A stretch of DNA of 64,000 bases from positions 17,170,948 through 17,234,947 of the forward strand of contig OU612071.1 of NCBI GenBank assembly GCA_914767715.1, read 5' to 3'. Source of the stretch: Membranipora membranacea (Eukaryota > Bryozoa > Gymnolaemata > Cheilostomatida > Membraniporidae). Made by a program: the position numbers and the translations under genes. Shown piece after piece: positions 41,191 through 53,060 of this stretch; position 1 is the first letter of the stretch, and each line of letters begins with the position of its first letter. The notes beneath the pieces were generated by a model, which ran no database searches, was not told the DNA's origin, and saw only the letters and a program-made list of their open reading frames with translations.

Positions 41191-43140
41191 TGCAAGTGAT
41201 TCATCTTGGGACAGAAGGTTTTGTTGGGACAACTCCGGATTTTAAAATATGATCGTTCGTATCTGACAACATATATTGTCATTCAAAAGTGAACGCAGAC
41301 ACACATATCTATGTTCACACAAACCATCTTCCGACGAAGAGCCCAAAAAGCTCCGAATTCAAAGATACATGATTAGCTAGGGACCTTCACAACTTCTGAC
41401 GTTAGCAATATTCCTTACAGCTATGGTGACCACATTAGTATGCTTGTCAAATAGGTATCATAGCTGTTCAATCACAACACATAGATATCTTTTGGAAAGC
41501 CGGGAGGGGGTAGGCCTATGCTTGATACCTGTTGCTTGTTGTTTGTTTTCAGTATGTTGATTGAAATAAAAAAATATCGAAGCGCAGAAGCGTTTCTTCA
41601 AAAATAAATAAATATTGACAGTACCAGTTGCATTGATTCAACACCCCTTCTGAGAATCGATCATAATATTATCATTAAGAATGTTTGTTTAGCAGTGTTT
41701 AACATTGTTTTAGACTTTAGCTATTTAATTAAATTGCCTTGATAGCAACTGAGGTCATTATGGGTTCATAGACACATTAAATATATGATATTAATATGAT
41801 TATATAATATTATATGAATTAATTCTTGCTCATGAGAATAATACCCACAGAATTTTTATATAACAATTCAGTATTTATATACTATATATAATATGTAGTA
41901 TATATTGTATAAAACAACTCTCTTATAATACCTCTAAGAATCTGATCTGCATATGTATATGATTACTACATAAGGTGGCTCAGTTTTTACAAACAGAATA
42001 TCCTCCTAATTCTGCCAGGACACTATTTCAAGAGTTCTCAGAGTCCAAATAAAAGCCAGTACATGCAGTGTTTGGTAACAAGAACAAATTATAAAGGCTG
42101 ATATAATATAACTTTCAGCTGACAAAATAATAATAACCTCTCGGAGTATATTTTACTCTGAGGGTACTAAAAGATTTATTGGCTAGGCAATCACTAAACT
42201 ACGTGGTTCTTTACCTTGACAGTAATAATGGTGATTGAAACACCCCTAGCTTTGCTCACTCATGCATGGGGTATTCTTTTTCTTCAAATTCAATTATCTG
42301 GGAATTTGATTTTCCAGAGGAACTATCAAAAAGAATCGATAGCACTGCAGTGTAGTGCTGTAGCATTGTTTTGGTATAAGAGATTAACACGCTAAGGTGC
42401 AGGTTATGCATCATGGGACAACTCCTGATTACAAAAACAAAAGCTAAATTTGCATCTGACAACATACATTAGCACTCAGAAGCAAACACAAGAAACACAT
42501 CTATGTTCACTCAAACTATTCTCCAATATCCTCATACTAAGATTGTAATATATCCTAGAAAACTAAAATGCATGAAGCCATGGTAGACCTCCTAAACTGG
42601 GTGCACAGCAAGCTGCCTAAAATTGAAACTGGCACCAATCGGCCACTTGCAGCGATAACTTGATCTTAGCCAATAGGCTGAGAAGCATTCCACAGGCTAC
42701 CTGTACACCATATAATAAAAATATCATTGCCAGTTGCTGGTACTAAACAAAGAAGATAATATCCAGAGTCTGTTTAGGGACAGAGTGAGACAGTGGGATT
42801 ACACACATAATGTGGCTGATATGAAATATCAGTGTCAAAACTAAACAGGCCCTGTAATTGCAAATTGAAATTATGTGCTTGTTCTTGAAATTCCGATATA
42901 TTTTACAGGTTTGCATGATGTGTTATTTGCTCAAAACTTAAGTGTCTAAGAAAAATTACATGCCAATCTGCAACTATTTTGATCTTGTGATGCACACTGG
43001 GACAGGAAACTAATAGCGGACAACTCCTGATCATATATAAGAATATCTGTAAATTATATCCCCTTATTATGTTAAAAGGAGATCACACAAAGACGAAACA
43101 TCTATGTCTAGTCAGATCTACCTCTGCATAGGAAAGCACA
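41191..43140. repeat. Several copies of a dispersed repeat (family V), with a U2-headed SINE fragment between
   Basis: The ordered words CATC-TGGGACAG, GGACAACTCC(T)GAT and ACACATCTATGTTCAC recur near 41205-41340, 42405-42530 and 42990-43110, and again near 46190-46320 and 51390-51500. Spacing between copies here is about 0.6-1.2 kb, so this may be a decayed tandem array. No coding potential. Confidence 0.55.
42531..42689 (-). mobile_element. SINE with U2-snRNA-like head, old diverged copy
   Basis: On the minus strand: GCTTCTCAGCCTATTGGCTA, then AGATCAAGTTATCGCTGC, GGTGCCAGTTTCAATTTTAG and GGAGGTCTACCATGGCTTCA. It is the most diverged copy in the window and truncated at its 3' end. Confidence 0.75.
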
Positions 43141-43214
43141 GATTTTTGATTGAGCCTCCGAAGTGTGTGATTTTTTTTTATTTGCAGTTTTATATACCAA
43201 GTACTGGCCCTTTA

Positions 43215-44095
43215 TTTAAACAATAGTGCGTACCAATGGTGCCTTGTAGAAACTTGCAAGGTTCACTATTATTCGCTGAGTCCTGTCATGAATGAAGGCA
43301 GCCATGAGAGCAATTAATGAATGTAACGTATCAATTCCTAGATTTTGAATCAATTTTTGAAATATTGAAAAAGCAAGCTTAGCTAAGCAAGGGAGTTTCA
43401 CGAGAATTTGATCTGGTACTGCCTCAGGAGGAGAGGTGTGCTTGAAAAATACTTCAAGTGCATCCAAGACAAAAATAGATATACGCTTGTTCAGGGTCAG
43501 ATATGTACCCCTCATCAATATAATATATAACAACGGATGTAGCCAGGGTCTCATTTTTATTGTGGGTATTCTCAGTCTATGAGTTGCCTCCCCTGTAATT
43601 ACAACAGTGATCAAAATTGGGTTCATTTACACAGTATTAATATTGTGCATGTGACCAGAGAGAACTTAAGTTTGAGAAAACCGCCAGAAAATCTAAAATC
43701 GCTGCTATATATACTAGGAGTAGAATAGCAACCTGATTGAAAGAGGCAACACTTCCTTCAATAATCGGATGAAACATCGAAATATGGCTTGAGCCTTGTC
43801 TTCAGTTGTAAAAAACTAAGTTTTTAAACCAGTTTTTGGGCTAGGCAATGATCACATCGAATGTGTTCTATGCCTTTAAAATTACAACTAAGGGGAACAT
43901 ATGTGCCACTGAGAACATGCTGGGTTAGTCTTCATTATAAGTTTTCGCTCTACTTACATTGGCAGTTTCAGTGAGCAAACCCAGCGTCCTGACTAGAGAT
44001 CACAGAGCCATTTATGACTGAGAATTGGGCACTTTGATGGCAGTTACCACCAAAATCAAACAAAACACTAATGGTTATATTTATGATATTACGAC
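43215..44095 (+). repeat. Dispersed repeat R, uninterrupted copy with empty foldback site
   Basis: It matches 27400-27688 joined to 29960-30300 in the same orientation. GAGGCAACACTTCC at 43743-43756 is the site which, in the other copy, is split by the 2.27-kb foldback element with CAACAC duplicated. Confidence 0.82.
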
Positions 44096-44559
44096 CATTA
44101 CCAATTTCATAAGGTAAGGCCACACGATCGTGCAAATATCCACAAATTCTTGCAAATTAAATTTCGTACCGATAACAACCTGCCACACAGGATCGTCATC
44201 TCCGAGATTCGTAGTAATAATTCATGAGTGTAATACCTCTCAGTCAACGAACCAACCAGTCAACCCATAACAGTGAAATGATTTTAAAAGACAGGAATAA
44301 AATATTTACCAAGGAGAAGATGTCACTCCTCGTTTATATAAATATACAGGTACTTGCAATGCCTGAAAAGCTAAGTTTAGTCATGTGACTCTCCAGTGGT
44401 CCCCATAATGTTTTTATCGTCGTAAATACTTTTCTTCACCTCCCTTGCATATCACATGGAGTAGGAGTTTATAGACATAAATGACAACCCTGTTTAGCCT
44501 CTATACAGAGAGAGCGGGGACCTGGATATAACAGCTACAGATACTACAGCAGCCGGTCA
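44096..44559. other. No gene seen
   Basis: No recognised repeat or coding stretch. Confidence 0.5.
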
Positions 44560-45500
44560 CTGGGCATTTGTTATTCACAAAACTTCAGTTTTGAGTTGAT
44601 GATAAACGAATGTGTATATCAAACAAAATCCAGTGCCTCATAACACTTTTTCAAAAAATGTTTTTTGGAAAATAGAATAAATGGCAAAATCTTCAACTAC
44701 AAATTTTTAGTAAAACCAGTTGCGCAAGCGCATATAACATTTTTTACACGTTTTTCGCCTTCATTACTTGAAAAAAAGAAAGATTTAACAAAATTACACA
44801 AAAGCTAGTTTTACCCATTCATATCCAAATTAAATCTGTGAGCTTAAACGGGTAGGGTGGATGAGAGGCCCAAGTTCAAATCTCGGTATGAGACAAATTA
44901 ATATTCTTAAAAATTATACCAAAATTATAATTTGCTTGTTGCGCGAGAGGCCCGAGTTTAAATCCCAGTGAAGCCAGATTTTATATACATTTTCATCTCT
45001 TGGTAGTTTAACTGTTTTGTTACGGTACATATTTATTACTTCTACACCCGGTACACCTGGATTATTTTGTTCTGAGCTTTCAAGCTTTAGCGGGCCAGCT
45101 TGGCTGAGCGGTTAGAGTGTTTGATCTCAGCTCAAGAGACCAAAGTTTAAATTCCAGAGAGGCAAGATTAAAAAAATCATGGATGAGCATGAAGAGGACC
45201 CCTTATTTTTTTAGGACATAAATATATATATATATACCACAATTATAACATTTTTGTTGCGCGATATTCTATGACTGTATTCACTGAGAATAAATGTGGG
45301 GGAGTTCTGTCACGTAGGACAATAATACTCAGGCTGTCTACCTCGTAGGTTATATGGAAAGGACAATTTGATTTAAATTTGCACTTGTAATGACTACGCC
45401 AATTGGCCGTCCATCATAAACTCAATCAACAACCTGAGTGTATGTAATCCAGACCCTGAAGCTTCGACCAACTAGATGCAAGGTACTTAAAATCGTTAAG
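44560..45500 (+). repeat. Composite repeat with several tRNA-like modules, copy 2
   Basis: Reverse-complement relative of 12480-14050. Shared landmarks include CAAAATCCAGTGCCTCATAA and GCCAATTGGCCGTCCATCAT. tRNA-like modules on the plus strand: about 44842-44900 (GGATGAGAGGCCCAAGTTCA), 44935-44975 (GAGTTTAAATCCC) and 45085-45170 (GGCTGAGCGGTTAGAGTG ... GTTTAAATTCC). Here the second module occurs once and the AT-rich expansion is absent. Confidence 0.7.
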
Positions 45501-46829
45501 ACAACTGATTTAACTCACTAGGCCTAAGTGGAACGTGTTTACCAAAGTCAATTATCAAGCAAGAAGAGAAACCTGGCCCTAAAGCTAAAAATCAAATGGT
45601 CATTTCACTATTTCAAACGCATCAAATCTTACACAATCAATACCATATTAAATATTGACAGCAAACTTGGAAACAAAATCGTGTCTCCTCGCTCAGATGC
45701 TGCACAATCAACAATTGTCATCTTTAGTGTCATTTTGTCACAACATTTTTATCTGACTGACAGGAGCAATTATTTCATCCATATTTTGCTCTTTATGTAA
45801 ATCACAAATTCGATGGATCAATATATCAGTATATATTATATCATTATAATGTATACTTTATTAATCCAACCAATTTGTGATTATATTACTTACTTGATAT
45901 TTAGTTAATATTATTTACTAGGGTTGTCTCTACAGTAGGAATTATTTGAGGAAAATTGCGGCATTACCCAATGTCTGTAAAATGATATAGTCATATACCA
46001 GACATAGATAAACTCTTTGGGTATTTTAATTGTACAAACTCATTCCCAAATTCTACTATACGATAGGTATATCAGAAAAATCAGAAACAAATATTGGCAG
46101 ATTTCAATTGATTTTCCTGTGCTCATCTCAGGTTTGCATGATGCATTATTCTCCCAAAAGCATATGAGAATGTAAATTTAATGACTGATGCATCCTGGGA
46201 CAGAATGAGAAGAGGGGACAACTTCTGATTATATATAGAATAATTATATTTATCTCTTCATATCTTATGAGGAAACACAAATATCGCATCACTTTGTCAG
46301 GTCAGATCTCCCTCTACATAATAATTTAGTCCTATGCCTAATATTGATTCTTTGTTCAGCCTGTGAGACGTAAGTTCTTTTTTAATTGGAGTTTTATATA
46401 CCAAACACTGGCCCTTAAATATAAAAGAATTGTTGGAATTCAAAGCATTGATTTTTTTGAACTTACAAAGTTTACTTAACAGCTGAATCCTGTCATGAGC
46501 CATGACAACAACTATTTACTAGGCTATCAATTCGTAGATTTTGAATTAATTCTTGAATTCTTGGAAAAGCAAGCTTAGCAATGGAATTTCACAAATGGCG
46601 CAGTACAATGCATAACAGAAAGAAAAGCATTTGGCATCTGGTGGAAAGGCGTCTGGAATTATTTATAGATGTATTTATATATCAAACTGTTTGGCCTCCA
46701 CCTGAACTTTAAGAACAAGTGATTGAAGTGAGACTAAAATTGATTGTTAACATCAAGCACAATCATTATGGTTTTTAGAAAGAGGTGTCAACCACTGTCT
46801 ACGGTATGCTACAAGAAAGATTCAGAGAG
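45501..46829. other. No gene seen; one family-V repeat piece
   Basis: A 90-codon ORF (45528-45800) has no family resemblance. 46190-46320 is a copy of repeat family V, and 46330-46420 resembles sequence before repeat R at 43150-43215. Confidence 0.45.
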
Positions 46830-47740
46830 TTCAAATAGAGACATGCATATGGTGTTTTTAAAGCTAGCAAAGGCTTGCAAGGAATTTTATCTGGTACTGC
46901 CTCTGGAGCAGAGGTGTGCTTGAGGAATACTTCGGGGGCATCCAAGACATGTACGAGAACTGTTCGACCCAAGTCAGGACAAACACTTGGAGCACAGTAG
47001 CCATAGAAATAAAGGTCAGATTACATCAAAGGATCTTTATCATTATTATTGACACGACTACTGAGATCATTGGTGAATATACACTGTGGACGACGTTAAC
47101 TGCCGATGACTTGGTACTCTGTCATTGTAGATGTTAACATCTGGAAAGAGATTTGAAGTCTGAAGAGAGGGGATGTAGAGTGTTGGACTGAAGCTTAGTA
47201 TATCAAAGATAGAATATCTACCACAAATAGGCAAAGACAGCAATCGTGATATAGAAGTATAACTCAGAAGAGATGGAAATCCTACGCAGTTCAAATAACT
47301 AGGAACCTCCATCAACCAGAAAGAAGATTCAGCTGGGTATTTCAAAGGCATGGAACAAATAGAGTACTCTACGACAGGAAGATGGCTGCACACCTGAAAG
47401 TCCTCATCTACAGGACTGCTACATAACCTGACCAGCCCTGACGAATGCAAATGCAGAAGGAACTATAATATCTATCAGAGAAGTCATAAAGAAAAAGAGG
47501 CTAGGATGGTATGGTCACGTCTGTTGAAGTGAGAGAGATAAAGATATCAGGAGAGTGCATGAGATGGGGTGGAGGGAAGCAAAGGGCGTGGACGGCCAAA
47601 ACAGCGCTGGTGTGACACAATCAATGCGGACCTACGCTGGCTAGGTCTAGACCAAAGTGATACATGTGATCGAGTAGGGTGTTAGACGAAAACCCACCAA
47701 CCGTTCAGGAGATGGCGGTGAGAGATGAACAAATAAAGTA
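46830..47740 (+). pseudogene. Heavily decayed LINE (RTE/R4-like RT)
   Basis: GVLEEYFGGIQDMYENCSTQ then VRTNT and IKVRLHQ resemble the reverse-transcriptase block VxxxYxxxIQDMYExxxTxVRT ... VGLHQGS. TADDLVLCH stands where FADDIVL is expected. Downstream IREVIKKKRLGWYGHVC matches the LRWxGHV signature near the C-terminus. Frames are broken many times. It lies between repeats R and S. Confidence 0.7.
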
Positions 47741-47744
47741 TTGA

Positions 47745-48250
47745 TCACTTTAATCACAGCTGTCATTTGTTATTCCCATCAATCCATGAAATAGATTTGT
47801 GTAATCAAACAATTTTATACATGAACTCATATAAGGAGATTAGAGATGAATTGTCTCCCATGTAATACAGAAATATCAAAATTAGAGCATTAGAAACGAC
47901 TGCATTTACAAGTAATCAAAAGGTAAAAAAATGATAACTAAGATGTAGCAGTAAAGCTGAACTTTCTATTCAAAAAAAGTATGGGTGGACACAAGGTATA
48001 AATTGTAACAATACGACACTCTTTTCAAAGAAAGCAATTATTTTTCTGATCGCTGCAGGTGACAGCTGATAGTTGGTATTTTGAACTCTTCCGTTGAGCA
48101 TCATCATACCCAGGCCGATCTGAGTAATTTCTGAGCTGGGTTATCAGCACATCATGTGTTCTTAGCCCTTAATGTGTATGTGATATCAGTAAAAAACAGT
48201 CCTACATGCTGCTAAGAAGCTAGTGAACCCATAATTGGTAGGAAGATGGT
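47745..48250 (+). repeat. Dispersed repeats S and T, copy 2
   Basis: AATCACAGCTGTCATTTGTT, CAATACGACACTCTTTTCAA and CTGATCGCTGCAG follow the order of 30560-30890. CTGAGTAATTTCTGAGCTGG (48120) is a family-T copy without an adjacent U2-headed SINE. Confidence 0.6.
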
Positions 48251-49060
48251 TGGTGTGGCACCAAGACCTAGCAAGTGTGCATTTGGATTGAGCCATCACG
48301 GCATCCCAAAAACAATGTGATGTTGGCATTAACTCGCTACCCCACTATAAAAATTGGGAGCCATGTACTCGCATCTAACAAACTCACACCATTCTACAAT
48401 ACATCCTAGTGTTTTTGTTCTTGTATATAATGCAGAATAGTTATGAGCAAAAGGATCATCATGATAATTATTTTGAAGCGTAGAACCATTTTCTAAGCAA
48501 TCAATATGATGGTCAAAACCTGTAATCCTGAAAAAGCAGTCATGGCCAAACAATGGAATTTCACAAATGATGGTAGCACACTTTGTAACAGCAGGAACAC
48601 ATTGGTGACCACATCATTCGTTTCATTAGGTATACGCTATTCAATTACAACACATTGGTCATTAATTCTGTTACTCTTTATATAGCAATAGTTTTTTGCT
48701 CCTTTCAACATTTAGGTACTCAAACTCAACAAAAGAGATTGTTCTGTCCGAAAGAAATTGATAATTTATCTCCAATGTAACCAAAAGCATATAGAAAACT
48801 AGTACATCTTGAGACAGTCATCCATGTCACAATTGTTCAGAGAATGGAAAGTTACAGCATAGGTAACAGGAAAACCGACTTTGCCACATTAATAGACAAT
48901 AAACAGACTGACCACAGACTTGCAAAGTCAACACTGTTTTTTAAAGCCCGGCTGAAATCAATTCTGTGTCAAGAGTTTGAATTTTAGTTGATGACGATAA
49001 TAGTATAGTAATAAACTCGGCCTATTGGGATCTACAAACTCTACTACACTAGACACTCAG
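48251..49060. other. No gene seen
   Basis: Short ORFs only. A fragment CTCGGCCTATTGG near 49017-49029 may be a remnant of a U2 head. Confidence 0.45.
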
Positions 49061-49292
49061 ATCGCTTCTCGGCCTATTGGCTAAGATCAAAGTGTCATGG
49101 CCAATGGATGAGTAGTGCCTGTTTCAGTTTCTGGCAGCTTGCTGCACACTTACGATTCGGAGGTCCACCATGGCCTCACCTCTAGGATGCATTCTAGTTT
49201 ACTAGGATGTATCACACTCTCAGTACGAGGACTCCGGGCAACTTGCGTCTCTCTTTAGGGGCAGCCCACCCTTTGTTTTGTCATAAACAGGG
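49061..49292 (+). mobile_element. U2-headed SINE, cluster copy a
   Basis: ATCGCTTCTCGGCCTATTGG head and the full body, ending TTTTGTCATAAACAGG. The sequence before it (CTAGACACTCAG) also precedes copy d at 51854, which suggests segmental duplication of this locus. Confidence 0.85.
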
Positions 49293-49293
49293 A

Positions 49294-49516
49294 ACTCGGT
49301 CTATTGGCTAAGATCGAAGTGTCACTGCCAATGGCCGATTAGTGCCAGTTCAGTTTTGGCAGCTTGCTGAACACTTATGATTAGGAGGTCCTCTATGGCC
49401 TCACCTCTAGGATGCATTCTAGTTTTCTAGAATGTATCACATTCTCAGTATGAGGATAAGGGCACCTTGCGTCCCTCTTTAGGGGCAGCCCAATCTTCTG
49501 TCTCTTAGCAAACAGC
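49294..49516 (+). mobile_element. U2-headed SINE, cluster copy b
   Basis: It starts at ACTCGGTCTATTGGCTAAGA, lacking the first bases of the head, and ends TCTCTTAGCAAACAG, the second tail type. It follows copy a after one base. Confidence 0.8.
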
Positions 49517-49517
49517 A

Positions 49518-50620
49518 ACTCGGCCTATTGGCTAAGATCAAAGTGTCACTGCCAATGGCTGATTAGAGCAATGAACTCCCTCTTCCTAAGGAATAACAAC
49601 ATATAGGAATTGTGGGTGTGGCCTAGTGTGATGTCCTAGACAATTGGCCTATTTAGTGTCCCTTATAATATAGGCTTAATAGATTAGGTCTTTCCATTGT
49701 GTATGCCACTAAACAATAGAAAATAAACAATAGACTCACTGCATCAAATAATATCAGGGCTTTCATTGGCTGAGAAGGTTCACTGCCACCGATTCAGAGC
49801 AGAACAGATCATGTTTCTAGGACTATTGAGGGGTAGTAAGCTGTATTTGATTCATAGCTGATCTCAATTAATTGGGTGTTTACCTGATAAAAAAAACCAC
49901 ATGTCTCTAAGTGCACTATGACGGAAGATATTTATTGTGATATTGTATCATTTGTTAAGTATTTTGAAGACACATTTTTGCCTTTGTGGCGTGCTATACC
50001 CTCACATGGACAATGTTTTGGAAAAGTTAAACATAGTTGATTACCTACAACATGTGCTCTATCCAATGAGCATAGTTTGGGGCCCAAGAGACCACCCTAA
50101 CTATATTTTCTGAGCCAAGAAAGAAATAAGCAACAAAGTAGACACGTGTGTTGATGTTCACATAATCAATAACCCTACTATCAGGTATATTTGGCAAGTG
50201 ATGCAGCTGTAGAATGGTAGGGTAAGATGTTTTCTTGAGATATAACTAATAGTCATGAACTATTTTGTAAGGAATATGGGCTTATTAGCCATTTTATTTC
50301 ATAGATGTAATATTGATTTCATCACTTGGCGGCCATTTTGATTTCAACAAATGTCCCAGACATAGCTCAAGCGATACTGTTTGCTGATTGGTCAATATCG
50401 TCCTGTTGTTATTCCTGAGGAAGAGGGAGTTCATTGATTAGAGTCTGTTTCAGTTTCTGGCAGCTTGCTGCACACTCATGATTAGCAGGTCCACCATGGC
50501 CTCACCTCTAGAATGCATTCTAGTTTACTAGGTTGTATCAAACTCCTAGTACGAGGACCTAGGGTAACTTCCATCCCTCTTTAGGGACAGCCCACCCTCT
50601 GTTTAGTCATAAACAGGGGG
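49518..50620 (+). mobile_element. U2-headed SINE, cluster copy c, split by a MITE
   Basis: Head and start of body at 49518-49568, remainder at 50436-50620 (GATTAGAGTCTGTTTCAG ... CATAAACAGGG). The two parts join exactly if the MITE and one GATTAGAG copy are removed. Confidence 0.85.
49569..50435. mobile_element. hAT-like MITE inside a U2-headed SINE
   Basis: The terminal repeats AATGAACTCCCTCTTCCT and its reverse complement continue to about 32 bases with one mismatch (the left end has a preceding C). GATTAGAG occurs on both sides (49561-49568 and 50436-50443). An 8-base duplication fits hAT or P superfamilies; hAT is the more usual source of such MITEs. No transposase. Confidence 0.85.
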
Positions 50621-51853
50621 GTATTTGGTATCCATTCATCCAATATAAAAAATCCTTAAAATAAGCCTTGTGTCAGCTAATCAGCTTTACCAATTTCTCA
50701 TAGGAGAGGGTGATCTCTTACCCATTAAAATTCCAATAAACCAAGCCTTAAGCTAAATTGAGAAAACCCGATTGATAAAAATATGGAACAATTATAAAGT
50801 GTCGTCACAAAACTCTAGCTTTTTGTGGAAGATATGGAACGGCAGGCATGAAATAGTTTTTGAGAAAGCGGATAGGGAAAATAAGATAATTGAAATAGAA
50901 AGGAAAATAAAAGCATTTAGTGACTTCTTCTGCAACGAGAGAATAGGCCAAGAAAATAACTTAAAATGTAAGGGCAGGTGAGGTTGATAGACTAGTAGCC
51001 TGTCCTGGTGACAATAGTTAAGTACGCAGTACGACTCAGATAGGTAGTTTATTAGAGAACTTTTACCACCATAAAAACCCACATCCTAAGATGAAAACTA
51101 TTCTCTAAAGATACAGTACAGTTATGTCGAATTTTTTTCGTTCGAGTTCCTCTAATAAACAGGTCAGTTGTTTGCTCATAGAAAAAAGGAAAAATAACTC
51201 CTACTTTAAAATTTGTACGCCCTATGCATGTGGATATCCAAATATAAAAATTTCTCTGGAGGGTCTTATTCACAAAAGAACCCTGAAGGATAATTGTCAT
51301 AACCATGAATCCACGTTGCAGTGTTGCGCTATCGAACTGTTCCAGTGCAAAAGGTTGACATGCTACATATAATTCTGATTAGTGATGTACCCTGGGATAG
51401 AAGGGAAGGAGAAATAAACTCCTGATTTTATAAATAATTACAGTAAGTTATCTCTCCATATATCCATAACTGAACTCAAAGGTAACATGTCTACTTTCGA
51501 GTTTTATAATAGTGTTAAATCTATGACATAATCTAAGATGACACTACACTATTTATTGCATCTTCTGTACTGTCAAATCTGATTTATACATTAAGTTGTA
51601 TCTTGATCAATTTAAAGTAAATCTCTTTCAAATTCAGTCGGATCTTTCTCTATATAATAAATCAGCCCTTTAACCCTACAAGATTCTTGGTACAGCCTGA
51701 GAGGTATTTCTGTTTCTAATTATCTTTATTTTCAATTACCAAATATTGAACTGTTATATAAACATTAGTGTGAAGTATTGGTATCTTATAGAAACCTTAA
51801 AGTCATAATTATTTGCCACTTCCTGCCATGATTGAAGCTAACTAGACACTCAG
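50621..51853. other. No gene seen; one family-V repeat piece
   Basis: Minus-strand ORFs at 50792-51306 overlap and show no motif. 51390-51500 matches family V (CCTGGGATAGAAGGGAAGGA, AACTCCTGATTTTATA). Confidence 0.45.
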
Positions 51854-52083
51854 ATTGCTTCTCGGCCTATTGGCTAAGATCAAAGTGTCACTGCCAATGG
51901 CCGATTAGTGCCAGTTCAGTTTTGGCAGCTTGCTGCACACCCGCGATTAGGAGGTCCACCATGGCCTCACCTTTAGGATGCATTCTAGTTTTCTAGGATG
52001 TATCATATTCTCAGTATGAGGATTAGGGCACCTTGCGTCCCTCTTTGAGGACAGCCCAATCTTCTGTTTCTTAGCAAACAACA
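51854..52083 (+). mobile_element. U2-headed SINE, cluster copy d
   Basis: ATTGCTTCTCGGCCTATTGG head; body variant GCCAGTTCAGTTTTGGCAGC; tail TTCTTAGCAAACAACAA. Confidence 0.85.
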
Positions 52084-52092
52084 AGCACCTTG

Positions 52093-52130
52093 ATTGCTTC
52101 TCGGCCTATTGGCTAAGATCAAAGTGTCAG
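52093..52130 (+). mobile_element. U2-like head only, cluster copy e
   Basis: ATTGCTTCTCGGCCTATTGG then CTAAGATCAAAGTGTCAG, and directly the head of copy f. Only the part that matches U2 is present, marking the module border. Confidence 0.85.
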
Positions 52131-52360
52131 ATCGCTTCTCGGCCTATTGGCTAAGATCAAAGTGTCACTGCCAATGGCCGATTAGTGCCAGTTCAGTTTT
52201 GGCAGCTCGCTGCACACCCACGATTAGGAGGTCCACCATGGCCTCACCTTTAGGATGCATTCTAGTTTTCTAGGATGAATCACATTCTCAGTATGAGGAT
52301 TAGGGCACCTTGCGTCCCTCTTTAGGGGCAGCCCAATCTTCTGTTTCTTAGCAAACAGAA
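52131..52360 (+). mobile_element. U2-headed SINE, cluster copy f
   Basis: Full element of the CTTAGCAAACAG tail type, starting at ATCGCTTCTCGGCC immediately after the solo head. Confidence 0.85.
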
Positions 52361-52369
52361 TGTACCTTG

Positions 52370-52600
52370 ATTGCTTCTCGGCCTATTGGCTAAGATCAAA
52401 GTGTCACTGCCAATGGCCGATTAGTGCCAGTTCAGTTTTGGCAGCTCGCTGCACACCCACGATTAGGAGGTCTACTATGGCCTCACTTCTAGGATGCATT
52501 GTAGTTTTCTAGGATGTATCACATTCTCAGTATGAGGATTTGGGCACCTTGCGTCCCTCTTTAGGGGCAGCCCTATCTTCTGTTTCTTAGCAAACAGCAA
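52370..52600 (+). mobile_element. U2-headed SINE, cluster copy g
   Basis: Full element of the same tail type. A family-T repeat piece (CTGAGCAGGGCTGCAGCACA) follows at about 52637. Confidence 0.85.
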
Positions 52601-52831
52601 GTAGTACCTTGATAGACTCAGGCTGCCCTTAGTAAATTCTGAGCAGGGCTGCAGCACATTGTGTGTTAGTGCCCTGATAGTAGAAACAATCTTAAATATC
52701 CGGTTCTACAACAGCGCTTCCTTATGACAATGACATTATTGGTGGAAAATTAAACTACCTCCTTTATATGCAGGGTCACAGTGTTTAGTGCAATAAGTAA
52801 TTCAGCAGTATAACTTGTTATAGTTATCAGG

Positions 52832-53060
52832 TTAGCCTAGTGGTTGGCTGGTTAAATCATCGATCTGATGCCCGGGGTACAATTCTCGCGCTGTCAGCTG
52901 GTGTTTGCTGAGATGCTGAGTTTAGTAGGGTGTTCCAGTGGGTACCAGCACTTAATGCACTCTAGGCTCTCATTGGACAGGTGTGGCCGTGGAGTGCAAG
53001 GACCCAGTGACTTGGCGGTAATGATATAGTGAGGGACCGCTTAGAATTACTTACCAATTG
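52832..53060 (+). repeat. tRNA-derived SINE, family shared with 63083-63312
   Basis: The head GGTTAGCCTAGTGGTTGGCT is a clear A box and GGGTACAATTCTCG a weak B box. The body TGTTCCAGTGGGTACCAGC and ACCGCTTAGAATTACTTACC are shared with the other copy. Confidence 0.75.
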
